Assembly (NCBI RefSeq): GCF_030704305.1
Contig: NZ_CP131935.1
Span: 4,774,001 to 4,838,000 of the forward strand
Direction of reading: 5' to 3'
Length of the DNA: 64,000 nucleotides
Source of the DNA: Massilia sp. R2A-15
Lineage (GTDB): Bacteria; Pseudomonadota; Gammaproteobacteria; Burkholderiales; Burkholderiaceae_D
Made by a program: the position numbers and the translations under genes. Positions within the stretch are counted from its first letter, which is position 1. The number at the start of each line of letters is the position of its first letter. Positions 56,566 to 64,000 of the stretch are shown in pieces. The notes below the pieces were generated by a model that saw only the letters and a list, made by a program, of their open reading frames with translations, did no database searches and was not told where the DNA came from.

Positions 56566-56621
56566 GGATGCCTCCATTGTCGTTATGGCAGCAGAGTATC
56601 ATGATGCGCGCACGGGTTCGA

Positions 56622-57728
56622 TCAGCGCTCCCCCCTGAGCGTGTAGATCGGCTTCTCGGTTTCCCCTTTCTCCGCCATCGCAAGTACGCGCTGCAGTTTC
56701 GTGCGCTCGGTGTCGTCCTTTGTGGACGACACCAGGTTGCGCAGTATGGCGACGTGCGCCGTCTGCAGCGCCTGCGCCGCGGGCACGGCGATGTCCGGTT
56801 TTACGCCCACGTGCTCCCAGTTGGTTTTGGTGACGAAATTGGTCGTGCGCGAGCTCGGGATCGCGACCACGATGCCATGCCCCACGCTGAACGGGCGCAC
56901 GGGATTGGAGCCGCCGCCGGTGGTTTCACCGACCAGCGTTCCGCGCTTCTGCACCTGGAAGTCATAAGCGCAATCCTCGCCGCCGGAAAAGGTGCGGGCC
57001 GAGGTCAGCACGTACACGGGCTTGTCGTAGCGCTGTGCGACCGTCGGCACGGTCCAGATCTGCTCCGTCGTGCCGGTCGGGCGATTGTAGATGTCGATCA
57101 GGTGACGCCGGTCGCCGAGCGGGAAGAAATGGCTCATCAGGTAAGCCACGCTGGCCGGACTCCCGCCGCCGTTGCGGCGCAGGTCCAGGATCAACGCATC
57201 CGTCCCCGCCATGAGCGACATCGCCGCCGTGTACGCCGGGCCGACGAATGACGTCATGCCGAAGCCGCGCAGCTCGATGTAGCCGACGTTGCCGGGAAGG
57301 CGTTCGATCTTCTCGATGCCATAGCCCCAGCGCTCGGTCCGGTCGCGCGCTTCGTCCATCACGGCGCGGCTGGGCAGGTCGGCGTCGTCGCTGACCTCAC
57401 GGAAACGTTCGTCGATTCTGGCGCCGAAATGCAAGTCGCCGCTGAAGGCGCGCAAGTCCGTCGCCAGCGCCTCAGTGAACGCTTGCGGGCTGGCGGCGGA
57501 CGCATAGCCGCCTTCGGCATTTTTCCTGGCGATTGCATTGCCGACCCGTTCGGCCACCGCTGGCTCGATGTAATTCGCGTTCATTTTCGCTGCCAGTGTC
57601 TGCACGATCTCGGTGCGGTCAAGGGCGGTCAACGCGATGGTCCCCTCCGCCAAAGCCGGAAACGACGCGAAAAACGGCAACAGGGTTCCCACTACGACGC
57701 CTGCGACAAACTTCTTTTTGCCTGACAT
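56622..57728 (-). CDS. Secreted S41 family (tricorn/IRBP-like) serine peptidase
   Basis: 368 residues from ATG 57728, preceded by GGAGGAAGG. Sec signal ends about residue 28 (SFPALAEG). The S41 core is visible: GNVGYIELRGFG, DALILDLRRNGGG, the nucleophile Ser in SARTFSGGED and Glu in GTLVGETTGGGSNP. There is no PDZ domain, as in the retinoid-binding-like subgroup. It lies 18 bases downstream of a LytTR response regulator, suggesting control by, or function with, that two-component pair. Confidence 0.9.
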   Translation of the reverse strand: MSGKKKFVAGVVVGTLLPFFASFPALAEGTIALTALDRTEIVQTLAAKMNANYIEPAVAERVGNAIARKNAEGGYASAASPQAFTEALATDLRAFSGDLHFGARIDERFREVSDDADLPSRAVMDEARDRTERWGYGIEKIERLPGNVGYIELRGFGMTSFVGPAYTAAMSLMAGTDALILDLRRNGGGSPASVAYLMSHFFPLGDRRHLIDIYNRPTGTTEQIWTVPTVAQRYDKPVYVLTSARTFSGGEDCAYDFQVQKRGTLVGETTGGGSNPVRPFSVGHGIVVAIPSSRTTNFVTKTNWEHVGVKPDIAVPAAQALQTAHVAILRNLVSSTKDDTERTKLQRVLAMAEKGETEKPIYTLRGER

Positions 57729-57746
57729 ACCTTCCTCCAAGTTGGA

Positions 57747-58505
57747 CTACGAATCGTTTGATAGTTTTCTGTCGAGATGTTGTAGCGCCTCCGCCAGAGC
57801 GGGCATATAGGAGCGGCTGGCGCGCAGCACACTGCCGTCGCGCAGGCGCAGCAAGGCGTCCCGGTTCGTCAGCGAGGACAGCTCGGCGATCATGTCCAGC
57901 CGCACGATGGACGAGCGATGCACGCGGTGGAACTGGCGCGGATCGAGCCGCATGGCCAGGTTGTGCAGGCGTTCGCGCACCAGCCAGGTCTTGCCGTTCG
58001 CATGCAGGGTGGCGTAGTCGCCGTCGGCCTCGATGCGCTCGACTTCAGCGGCCGGCACCAGCACCGTGCGCGATCCGACACGCACGCTGAAGCTGCGCAG
58101 CGAAGGGAGCGTCGATGCCGCGGCACGGCCGTGGCCGCGGTAGGGAAAAGCCTGCTGGGCGCGATCAAGGGCTTCGTCGAAGCGTTCGTCATCGACGGGC
58201 TTGAGCAGGTAATCGAGGGCGGCCACTTCGAAGGCCTGCAGGGCGAAGCCGTCGTAGGCCGTGAGCAGGATTGCCATCGGCCGCTGCGCCGGCGGAAGTG
58301 CGGCCAGCACCTCGAGGCCGGTCTTGCCCGGCATCTCGACGTCGACGAACACCAGGTCTGGCTTCAGCGCCACAATGCCTTCAAAAGCGCTGGCGCCGTC
58401 ACCGAATTCGCCAACCAGCTCGAAGGCCTCGCGCCGCGCCAGCCTGACTTTGACCGCCAGTCTGGCCAGCGGCTCGTCGTCAACGATAACGACCCGGATG
58501 TTCAT
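57747..58505 (-). CDS. LytTR-family response regulator
   Basis: 252 residues: receiver domain (VVIVDDEPLAR, phosphoacceptor in DLVFVDVEMPG, Lys in YLLKPVDD) and C-terminal LytTR DNA-binding domain (about 145-245: FSVRVGSRTVLVPAAEVERI, RVHRSSIVRLDMI). Start ATG overlaps the kinase stop (ATGA). LytTR proteins bind imperfect direct repeats; a likely target is its own operon or the S41 peptidase. Confidence 0.93.
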   Translation of the reverse strand: MNIRVVIVDDEPLARLAVKVRLARREAFELVGEFGDGASAFEGIVALKPDLVFVDVEMPGKTGLEVLAALPPAQRPMAILLTAYDGFALQAFEVAALDYLLKPVDDERFDEALDRAQQAFPYRGHGRAAASTLPSLRSFSVRVGSRTVLVPAAEVERIEADGDYATLHANGKTWLVRERLHNLAMRLDPRQFHRVHRSSIVRLDMIAELSSLTNRDALLRLRDGSVLRASRSYMPALAEALQHLDRKLSNDS

Positions 58506-59536
58506 GCTGCCGCCTCCATGCTGCGAAGTGGCAGGGCGATGCGCACGTGGAAGCGGCCCTCCGTACTCCAGCCTGCGTCCACCTGTTGATCGTCGCCGTA
58601 CAGGTGGCGCAGGCGTTCCCTGACGTTGGCCAGGCCGATGCCGCTTCCCGCGTGTTCCCGCTGTCGGCCGTCGTTCTGCACGTCGACGCGCAGGCGCGCC
58701 CCGGCGCGTTCGACAAGAATGTCGAGCCGCCCGGGAGCGGACAGCGGTGCGATGCCGTGGCGGATCGCGTTCTCGACCAGCGGCTGCAGCATGAGGTAGG
58801 GCAGGACGCTGTCCAACAGGTCGGGGCCGGTCTTCATCGTCAGGCGCAGGCGCTCGCCGAGCCGCGCCTTTTCGATGGCGAGGTAGGCGTCGAGCAGGGC
58901 CAATTCTTCGGCAAGCGTATGCTCGTGGCGGCCGTCGTGCGCGAGGGTGGCGCGCAGGAAGTCGGACAGGCACGCGAGCATGCGATTGGCTTCACGGTTG
59001 GACTGGCTTGAGACCAGCGCGGAAATCGCGTTCAGGGAGTTGAACAGGAAGTGCGGATTGACCTGCAGGCGCAGCGCGCGTAACTCGGCGTCGCGCGCCG
59101 CGCTTTGCGCCTGGGCGAGATGCAGGCGGACCTGTTGCAGCGACAGGTAATAGCCCGCCACCGCATGGACCGCGCAGAACGAGATCAGCGCCAGCCAGCA
59201 GCTGTCCAGGCCTCGTGTCAGATCGGCAAAGTGGTAGCCCGTCTCCCGGCCGAGCCAGATCCCGAGGGTCTGCCCCAGCAGGGCGTTCACGATGGCCATT
59301 GCGTAGGTGATCACCAGCAGAATCGGCCCCATCCGCAGCCAGGACCATTCGCGGCGCCACATGGCCCGTTGCAGCAGCGTCAGCGGAATCAGCCACATCA
59401 TGCAGGCGACGATGAAAACCGTACGAAAGGCAATGATATAGGCGTGTTGGTAAGCAGGCAGACCGAGGATGACCATGCAGGCGCAAACGGGGAGTGCGGC
59501 CAGCACGGGAACGAGCAAGGGCGTTTCGACTTTCAT
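58502..59536 (-). CDS. LytS/YehU-type sensor histidine kinase
   Basis: 344 residues from ATG 59536 with GGAAA upstream; an in-frame TTG at 59557 lies inside an inverted repeat and is less likely. Four to five N-terminal membrane helices (to about residue 140), then the His_kinase domain typical of LytS partners: LRLQVNPHFLFNSLNAISALV with the phospho-His in NPHFLFN, LMLQPLVENAIRHGI, and GSGIGLANVRERL. It forms a two-component pair with the overlapping LytTR gene. Confidence 0.93.
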   Translation of the reverse strand: MKVETPLLVPVLAALPVCACMVILGLPAYQHAYIIAFRTVFIVACMMWLIPLTLLQRAMWRREWSWLRMGPILLVITYAMAIVNALLGQTLGIWLGRETGYHFADLTRGLDSCWLALISFCAVHAVAGYYLSLQQVRLHLAQAQSAARDAELRALRLQVNPHFLFNSLNAISALVSSQSNREANRMLACLSDFLRATLAHDGRHEHTLAEELALLDAYLAIEKARLGERLRLTMKTGPDLLDSVLPYLMLQPLVENAIRHGIAPLSAPGRLDILVERAGARLRVDVQNDGRQREHAGSGIGLANVRERLRHLYGDDQQVDAGWSTEGRFHVRIALPLRSMEAAA

Positions 59537-59547
59537 ACTGGGTTTCC

Positions 59548-59569
59548 AGAATTGCAATTTTGCAATTCT
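59548..59569. promoter_or_regulatory. Perfect 10-bp inverted repeat upstream of the LytS/LytTR operon
   Basis: AGAATTGCAA, spacer TT, TTGCAATTCT. It lies 11 bases upstream of the kinase ATG at 59536. It is AT-rich and symmetrical, fitting an operator; LytTR proteins usually prefer direct repeats, so another repressor may use it. Confidence 0.5.
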
Positions 59570-59791
59570 ATCGTTTCAGTCACCCATCGAATAGAAAGTA
59601 AAACGCACATGGAAAGTCCCGAGGCAGGAAAGCTTGCACCTTAGGAGATAGCCGGACGGCGGTCCAGTCAAATGCGCCGACTCGTGCATACCCTGCGACC
59701 AGTCGGTTCGTGGCGTCGCAGAAATGCGGAACACTTCATTTCGGATCGGCTGGCGCTGTCAGTTCGCGCGCCGCTCCGGTATCATGCGGGG

Positions 59792-60433
59792 ATGAATCAG
59801 ATTCCTTTCCAACCGTTTATTATCGGTGTCGCTGGCGGAAGCGGCAGTGGCAAGTCGACGGTGTCCCAGCAAGTACTGTCATCGTTCGGCGCGAATATGG
59901 TCTCGGTCGTGATGCAGGACGATTACTACCGCGACCAGTCGGATTTGACGCCTGAAGTCCGCCGCAAGCAGAATTACGACCATCCGCAGGCCTTCGACTG
60001 GCCGCTGATGGTGCAGCACGTCCAGGCCTTGCGCAACGGGGAAGCGATCGAGATGCCGGAGTACGACTTCACGATCGACAACCGCTCCAACAAGACCATT
60101 CCCGTCAAGCCGGCCCCGGTCATCGTGATCGAAGGCCTGTTCGCCTTGTATGACGCAGACCTGCGCAGCATGATGTCGCTGAAGATTTTTGTCGACACCG
60201 CGCCCGACGTGCGCTTTATCCGCCGCATGCAAAGGGATATCAATGAACGCGGCCGCACGGTAGAGAGCATCGTCGGCCAGTACCTGGAAACCGTACGCCC
60301 GATGCACAAGCAGTTCATCGAGCCCACCAAGCGCCACGCCGATGTCATTTTGCCGCACGGCGCGAATGTCCCGGCAGTCGACGTGATTACTACCAAGGTC
60401 GCGAGCGTCATCGGCCAGATGAAGCTGCTTTGA
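59792..60433 (+). CDS. udk: Uridine kinase
   Basis: 213 residues from ATG 59792 (GGGG just upstream; the open frame extends to 59672 without a ribosome site). P-loop VAGGSGSGKST (about 13-23), QDDYYRD, YDHPQAFDWPL, the EGLFAL segment and the RRMQRDINERGRT lid are typical of Udk. It phosphorylates uridine and cytidine to UMP/CMP in pyrimidine salvage. It is the last clearly core gene before the lower-GC region. Confidence 0.93.
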   Translation: MNQIPFQPFIIGVAGGSGSGKSTVSQQVLSSFGANMVSVVMQDDYYRDQSDLTPEVRRKQNYDHPQAFDWPLMVQHVQALRNGEAIEMPEYDFTIDNRSNKTIPVKPAPVIVIEGLFALYDADLRSMMSLKIFVDTAPDVRFIRRMQRDINERGRTVESIVGQYLETVRPMHKQFIEPTKRHADVILPHGANVPAVDVITTKVASVIGQMKLL

Positions 60434-60443
60434 TACGAGTAAT

Positions 60444-60460
60444 CGAGCGGGAGCCGCTCG
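60444..60460. terminator. Short hairpin after uridine kinase
   Basis: CGAGCGG, loop GAG, CCGCTCG, 10 bases past the udk stop. There is no T run, so intrinsic termination is doubtful. Confidence 0.4.
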
Positions 60461-60515
60461 CTGATTAAGGTTCGTGGCCGGGGACCAAAGCTGGCCCGAA
60501 GCCGGCCCTAAGAAA

Positions 60516-60770
60516 TCATTCCCGTTCGGCGCCGGCAATTTCCACCATCCGACGCTCGGGCCTTGGGTCTGTTTCGTGAAATGCTGCGACAAACATCATC
60601 AGTACATCGGGATCGATCTGGGTGTGCCCCAGCTCCAGCACCTCCGCCGCAATTTTCGACAGATCGAGCCGTTCCTTAACCTCTGTCGCCTGGTACATCG
60701 CCTGTCGGGTAATGCGGCCCAGCTTGAACGCCAGTTCCGCCATCGCTGTCTTCTCGTGATCGTGCATCAT
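60516..60770 (-). CDS. Small hypothetical protein (84 aa)
   Basis: ATG 60770 follows GAGGAG at good spacing, which makes this a believable gene. The product is soluble and mostly helical (AELAFKLGRITRQAMYQATEVKERLDLSKIA, broken by VLELGHTQIDPDVL), Glu/Met-rich, with no signal or membrane segment and no recognised family. It converges on udk and stands just before the lower-GC STAND gene, so it could belong to either the core or the acquired block. Confidence 0.6.
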   Translation of the reverse strand: MMHDHEKTAMAELAFKLGRITRQAMYQATEVKERLDLSKIAAEVLELGHTQIDPDVLMMFVAAFHETDPRPERRMVEIAGAERE

Positions 60771-60780
60771 TTCTCCTCTG

Positions 60781-61018
60781 TTGACCGAGTATACCGATTA
60801 GACGGCGCTACCTGCCACACGCGCGTGCGCGACGGGTGGCGGATAGGCCGCCTGATGCGATTTGTGACAATCCGAGGATCTATTCGCTGAGTAACTCGCT
60901 ATCCTGTGTGCCACAGGCCGGTTTCCATAAGCAGACGTTCATTACAGTCACTTTCGGTCTCGCGCAAAATTTTATAAATTGATAAAATGATACTTTCCTG
61001 TATCCAGACGAGACTGTT
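60781..61018 (+). promoter_or_regulatory. Junction region and probable promoter of the STAND ATPase gene
   Basis: No gene is seen. The first half is GC-rich; the second half becomes AT-rich (CAAAATTTTATAAATTGATAAA, read in two parts at 60965-60986), typical of an acquired gene's promoter. A small inverted repeat CCTGTG-TGC-CACAGG lies at 60903-60917. I found no tRNA end or clear attachment-site repeat. Confidence 0.4.
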
Positions 61019-64000
61019 GTGGCAGACACCGAAATATCCTCCATACAACGTGCCTTTCGAGAGACCGCCAGGGGACGCGTGGGGACTGCGGATTCAGCCT
61101 GGGTGGCAGACCGTACTTCACACAAGAGTCTTGATTGGGAATCCTTGCTGCGTTCGCGCCGAATCTTGCTGATCTCCGAAGCTGGAACGGGGAAAACATT
61201 TGAATGCGAGTCGAAAGCAACATCGTTGTTCGCGGCGGGCGAAGCAGCATTTTTCTTACGCCTGGAAACCGTTGCGTCGGTTGGCGTCACCGGGGCGCTG
61301 TATGGGAAAAATAAGCGCCGCTTCGATACTTGGTATGCTGCGGCATCCGGTATGGGTTACTTTTTTCTGGACTCGGTGGATGAACTGGAACTGGCACATG
61401 GGAATTTTAAAGATGCGCTTGAACGTCTTGCGGCCGATCTGGACGGTGCGCTCGGGCGTGCAACAATCGTTGTAACGTCCCGTCCAGTTGCCATCGACCG
61501 CGTGGCATTTCGCGAACTGCTTCCCGTCAGCGAGGTCATTAACCAAGAGCTTGACGGCAAGGATCTGGTGCGGTTAGCACTCCACGGACCAGAAAAGAGT
61601 GAAGAACTTCCGGATTTTCGGGAAGTTGAACTGCTTCCGCTTAGCGACGCGCAAATACTGCAGTTCTCGCGAAGCCGTGGCATCGAATCGCCTCAAGATC
61701 TGCTTGCTGCGATCCAGGCAAAACATGCGCACGACTTCGCGCGCCGGCCCCAAGACCTCATTGAGCTTTGCGATGACTGGCGCGATCATCATGCCATTCG
61801 TCCGCACTTTGAGCAGGTGAAAACGCACGTCTTGGATCAGCTCGCCGCGCGACCGAACAGAAAGGAAAAAGCGGATCTTGCAGCGGAGAAAGCGCGCACC
61901 GGTGCGCAGCGTCTTGCGCTGGCAGCTGTGCTATCGCGGCGGCTCACGATACGCTATAGCGCCGGTGCAGATCTGCATGACTCAGGGGAGGCACCGATAG
62001 ACCCGCGTCCTCTTCTAACCGAGTGGACCGTGCGGGAAATCTCCGCTTTGCTGGAGCGTCCACTATTTGCGGCCGCGGGATATGGACGTGTTCGCTTTCG
62101 ACATCGCTCAGTACTAGAATATCTGGCGGCTTGCGAAGTCCATCAGCTGGTCGAAAGCGGCAAACTTTCACTGAGCGCTGGCTATCGACTACTGTTCGGG
62201 CTGACCGACGCGAACGAACGGGTATTGAAACCGTCCATGCGCCCGGTAGCCGGCTGGCTAGCGCTACTACGGCAGGATGTGTTCGATGAAATTCTCAAGG
62301 TCGAGTCCAGCACGTTGCTGATCTACGGCGATCCGGAGTCGCTGATGGACCACCAGCGTCAGCGCGCGCTGCTTAGTTTCGTAGTTATGTATGGAAAAGG
62401 ACGGTGGCGCGGTGTTCGCGTGCCCGATATCCAGATAGAGCGTCTTGCTCAACCGTCGCTCGCCCAGACTGTACTCGATGTGTGGCGCGACGGCGTTGAA
62501 AACCCGGAAGTTAGAAATCTGCTGATACAACTCGTTTCGGTCGGAAAATTCAGGACGTGTGCCGACCTCATGGCCAGCCTCGCCTCGACGGTGGATTCCA
62601 GTCCGGAAGAACGGTTTGATGCAATTGCAGCCCTCGCCGGGCTAGCGGATCCGCGCACACCAGCATTGATTGAAGCGGCCCTCGCCTCTGGCCCGAACTG
62701 GAGCGCCGAGCTAGCGGGATGGATCGCAACCGCGCTTTATCCTGAACACGTCACTGACACTCAACTGCTGGAGATCGCGGCCCGTCTGCCTTTCCGGACG
62801 CGGAGACTGGGGGATTATGCAGCTCGGATGGCGTCGCGCATCGACATGGCGACTGTCAGCAGTACACGCCTCGAGTCACTTCTTTCGGGTCTTTTAGCGC
62901 AGGCAGAGAAGACCATCGTGGTAGTGGACGACGAGCTCCGTGACAGCGAGACTTCCATGGAACTGTCGCCCCTGCTTGCAGCGGCTAGCATACGTCTGCT
63001 GAAGGTCAAAGTCGTCAGTCGTGAGGTATTACGCTCGTCTGTTATGATCATTCGCCTTGCCGATGACGTAGCGAGCAGCTCTCGCCGCGACGAATTGCGT
63101 CAGCTTCTCAACGCGCTTCCGTACGGGGCTCGCCGGGAAATATGCGAAATCGACCTGCACTGCCTTGAACGGCTAAAACTGGGTGCAGATACAACTCACT
63201 GGCTCGGGAAGTTGCTCTGGCAAGGGCCCATTGAGTATTCGGAAAGGGACCTCCCGTGGATTATCGAGGCACTGGGCGACGGACAAACGCTACATACGCA
63301 TCGACAGGCGCTGCTTGAGCTTGCCGTATATTTGGCGACACAAGACGGTGAGACGTCAAAAACAGCAGAGATGCGGGCTGCTGTAGCAGACTCATCCTCT
63401 TTACTCGCTCAGCTTGTTGAAGCAGTTGCATCCAAGAAGCCCAACGAACAGTTCCTGAAAATGATGGAGGACGAGCGGAAGAGGAAGGAAACGCAACTGA
63501 AGAAATCAGCGGACGAGGCGGCAGCCTGGATGGAATTCTGGCGCGAGCTTGCTAACCAGCCTTCTGTGGCATTGGCCCCAGAGCGTCAGAAAAGCACGAT
63601 TTGGAAGCTTGGCATTCTGCTTCGCAAGACAGGCGACACAATGCGTTGGAACCGTGTCTTTCTGGAAAAGCATTTTGGTCGTATCGCGACTGACGCCCTT
63701 CGCATTGCACTGATGTCGTACTGGCGTACCATGGTGCCGTCTGTAGGTAGCGAGCGTAAGGCTGACGAAAAAAATACCTATCTCGTGGTCTGGACACTCG
63801 GGTTGTTGGGAATTTATGCAGAGGCTGAGGATCCGGCATGGAGCCAGCATTTGAGCGACCGCGAAGCGGTCCTCGTAGCGCGATATGCGCTGATCGAACT
63901 GAATGGATTTCCTGCCTGGCTGCGTGATGCCGCCAGCAATTGTCCATCACAGATTGATACCGTGATTGGCGGTGAGCTCGATGAGGATCTTGATGCGCTT
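61019..64000 (+). CDS. STAND/NACHT-like P-loop ATPase, probable defence protein (3' end outside window)
   Basis: The frame stays open for 994 codons from GTG 61019 to the window edge; in-frame stops at 60980 and 60983 fix the start nearby, and no better start is seen. Walker A EAGTGKT (54-60), Walker B FFLDSVDE (Asp118, Asp121-Glu122) and sensor TSRP (153-156) match NACHT/STAND ATPases. A segment FRHRSVLEYLAA (about 360-371) is typical of the end of NACHT modules. Residues 400-994 are helical and repeat-like (HEAT/TPR-style), a probable sensor. Only about 50 residues precede the P-loop, so any effector is C-terminal or in another gene. Codons such as ATA, CTA, TTA and AGA are frequent, unlike neighbours, suggesting transfer. 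An antiphage role is inferred from family. Confidence 0.8.
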   Translation, partial: MADTEISSIQRAFRETARGRVGTADSAWVADRTSHKSLDWESLLRSRRILLISEAGTGKTFECESKATSLFAAGEAAFFLRLETVASVGVTGALYGKNKRRFDTWYAAASGMGYFFLDSVDELELAHGNFKDALERLAADLDGALGRATIVVTSRPVAIDRVAFRELLPVSEVINQELDGKDLVRLALHGPEKSEELPDFREVELLPLSDAQILQFSRSRGIESPQDLLAAIQAKHAHDFARRPQDLIELCDDWRDHHAIRPHFEQVKTHVLDQLAARPNRKEKADLAAEKARTGAQRLALAAVLSRRLTIRYSAGADLHDSGEAPIDPRPLLTEWTVREISALLERPLFAAAGYGRVRFRHRSVLEYLAACEVHQLVESGKLSLSAGYRLLFGLTDANERVLKPSMRPVAGWLALLRQDVFDEILKVESSTLLIYGDPESLMDHQRQRALLSFVVMYGKGRWRGVRVPDIQIERLAQPSLAQTVLDVWRDGVENPEVRNLLIQLVSVGKFRTCADLMASLASTVDSSPEERFDAIAALAGLADPRTPALIEAALASGPNWSAELAGWIATALYPEHVTDTQLLEIAARLPFRTRRLGDYAARMASRIDMATVSSTRLESLLSGLLAQAEKTIVVVDDELRDSETSMELSPLLAAASIRLLKVKVVSREVLRSSVMIIRLADDVASSSRRDELRQLLNALPYGARREICEIDLHCLERLKLGADTTHWLGKLLWQGPIEYSERDLPWIIEALGDGQTLHTHRQALLELAVYLATQDGETSKTAEMRAAVADSSSLLAQLVEAVASKKPNEQFLKMMEDERKRKETQLKKSADEAAAWMEFWRELANQPSVALAPERQKSTIWKLGILLRKTGDTMRWNRVFLEKHFGRIATDALRIALMSYWRTMVPSVGSERKADEKNTYLVVWTLGLLGIYAEAEDPAWSQHLSDREAVLVARYALIELNGFPAWLRDAASNCPSQIDTVIGGELDEDLDAL

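Noticed and set aside
61200..61475. 91-codon frame starting with ATG at 61200
   Set aside because: Shadow of the STAND ATPase frame, which runs uninterrupted through the same bases with intact Walker motifs.

Overview
The window looks like chromosome of a high-GC betaproteobacterium, most likely the Massilia/Telluria/Duganella group of the Oxalobacteraceae. This rests on codon use, a giant NdvB-type glucan synthase, many Sec/Tat-exported hydrolases, paired FtsX-type exporters and dispersed GC-rich palindromes. It is inferred from style, not from a marker gene. I saw no rRNA, tRNA, CRISPR array or insertion sequence.

Layout. 1-3.1 kb: tail of an M14 carboxypeptidase, a 197-bp tandem duplication that copies that gene's last codons, and a DUF885 peptidase. 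3.1-9.3 kb: an operon of a DecR-like Lrp/AsnC regulator, an orphan amino-acid binding protein and two secreted proteins (one DUF3142), divergent from a cysteine desulfurase-rhodanese fusion; together they suggest a cysteine/sulfur response locus. 9.6-19.3 kb: cyclic beta-1,2-glucan synthase (about 2,900 aa) and a Tsx-like outer-membrane channel. 19.5-24.1 kb: two paralogous secreted PHP/CehA-type metallohydrolases, the second with Ig repeats and a C-terminal binding module. 24.2-30.6 kb: TMEM165/GDT1 manganese exporter, M1 aminopeptidase plus serine hydrolase, a sugar-type binding lipoprotein and an exported SAM-methyltransferase homologue.

31.0-43.8 kb: a tightly packed ten-gene operon of two tandem TldD-TldE pairs (the TldDs carry Tat signals), DUF4159, MoxR ATPase, DUF58/vWA, a BatA-like protein, a DUF4175-like protein and a final membrane protein. 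43.9-48.0 kb: M48 peptidase, spermidine-synthase-like protein, PNPOx-like flavoprotein and divergent MocR regulator. 55.3 to 48.1 kb (minus): HlyD adaptor, ABC ATPase, two FtsX-type permeases, a sigma54-dependent response regulator and its histidine kinase. 55.4-59.5 kb: DUF1624 acyltransferase-like protein, S41 peptidase and a LytS/LytTR two-component pair. 59.8-60.8 kb: uridine kinase and a small unknown gene. 61.0 kb to the edge: the first 994 codons of an uninterrupted, visibly lower-GC STAND/NACHT-like ATPase, probably the start of a horizontally acquired defence island.

Main discovery: the TldDE-MoxR operon and the HlyD-ABC-FtsX-RR-HK operon have the same promoter architecture. Each has CGGACA repeats, then a perfect IHF consensus (ATCAAT-N-ACTTA), then exactly 5 nt, then a sigma54 -24/-12 promoter starting TGGCAC. 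Because the second operon encodes a sigma54 activator and kinase, the simplest reading is one envelope-stress modulon in which an FtsX-type exporter and an exported TldDE/MoxR/vWA machine are switched on together.
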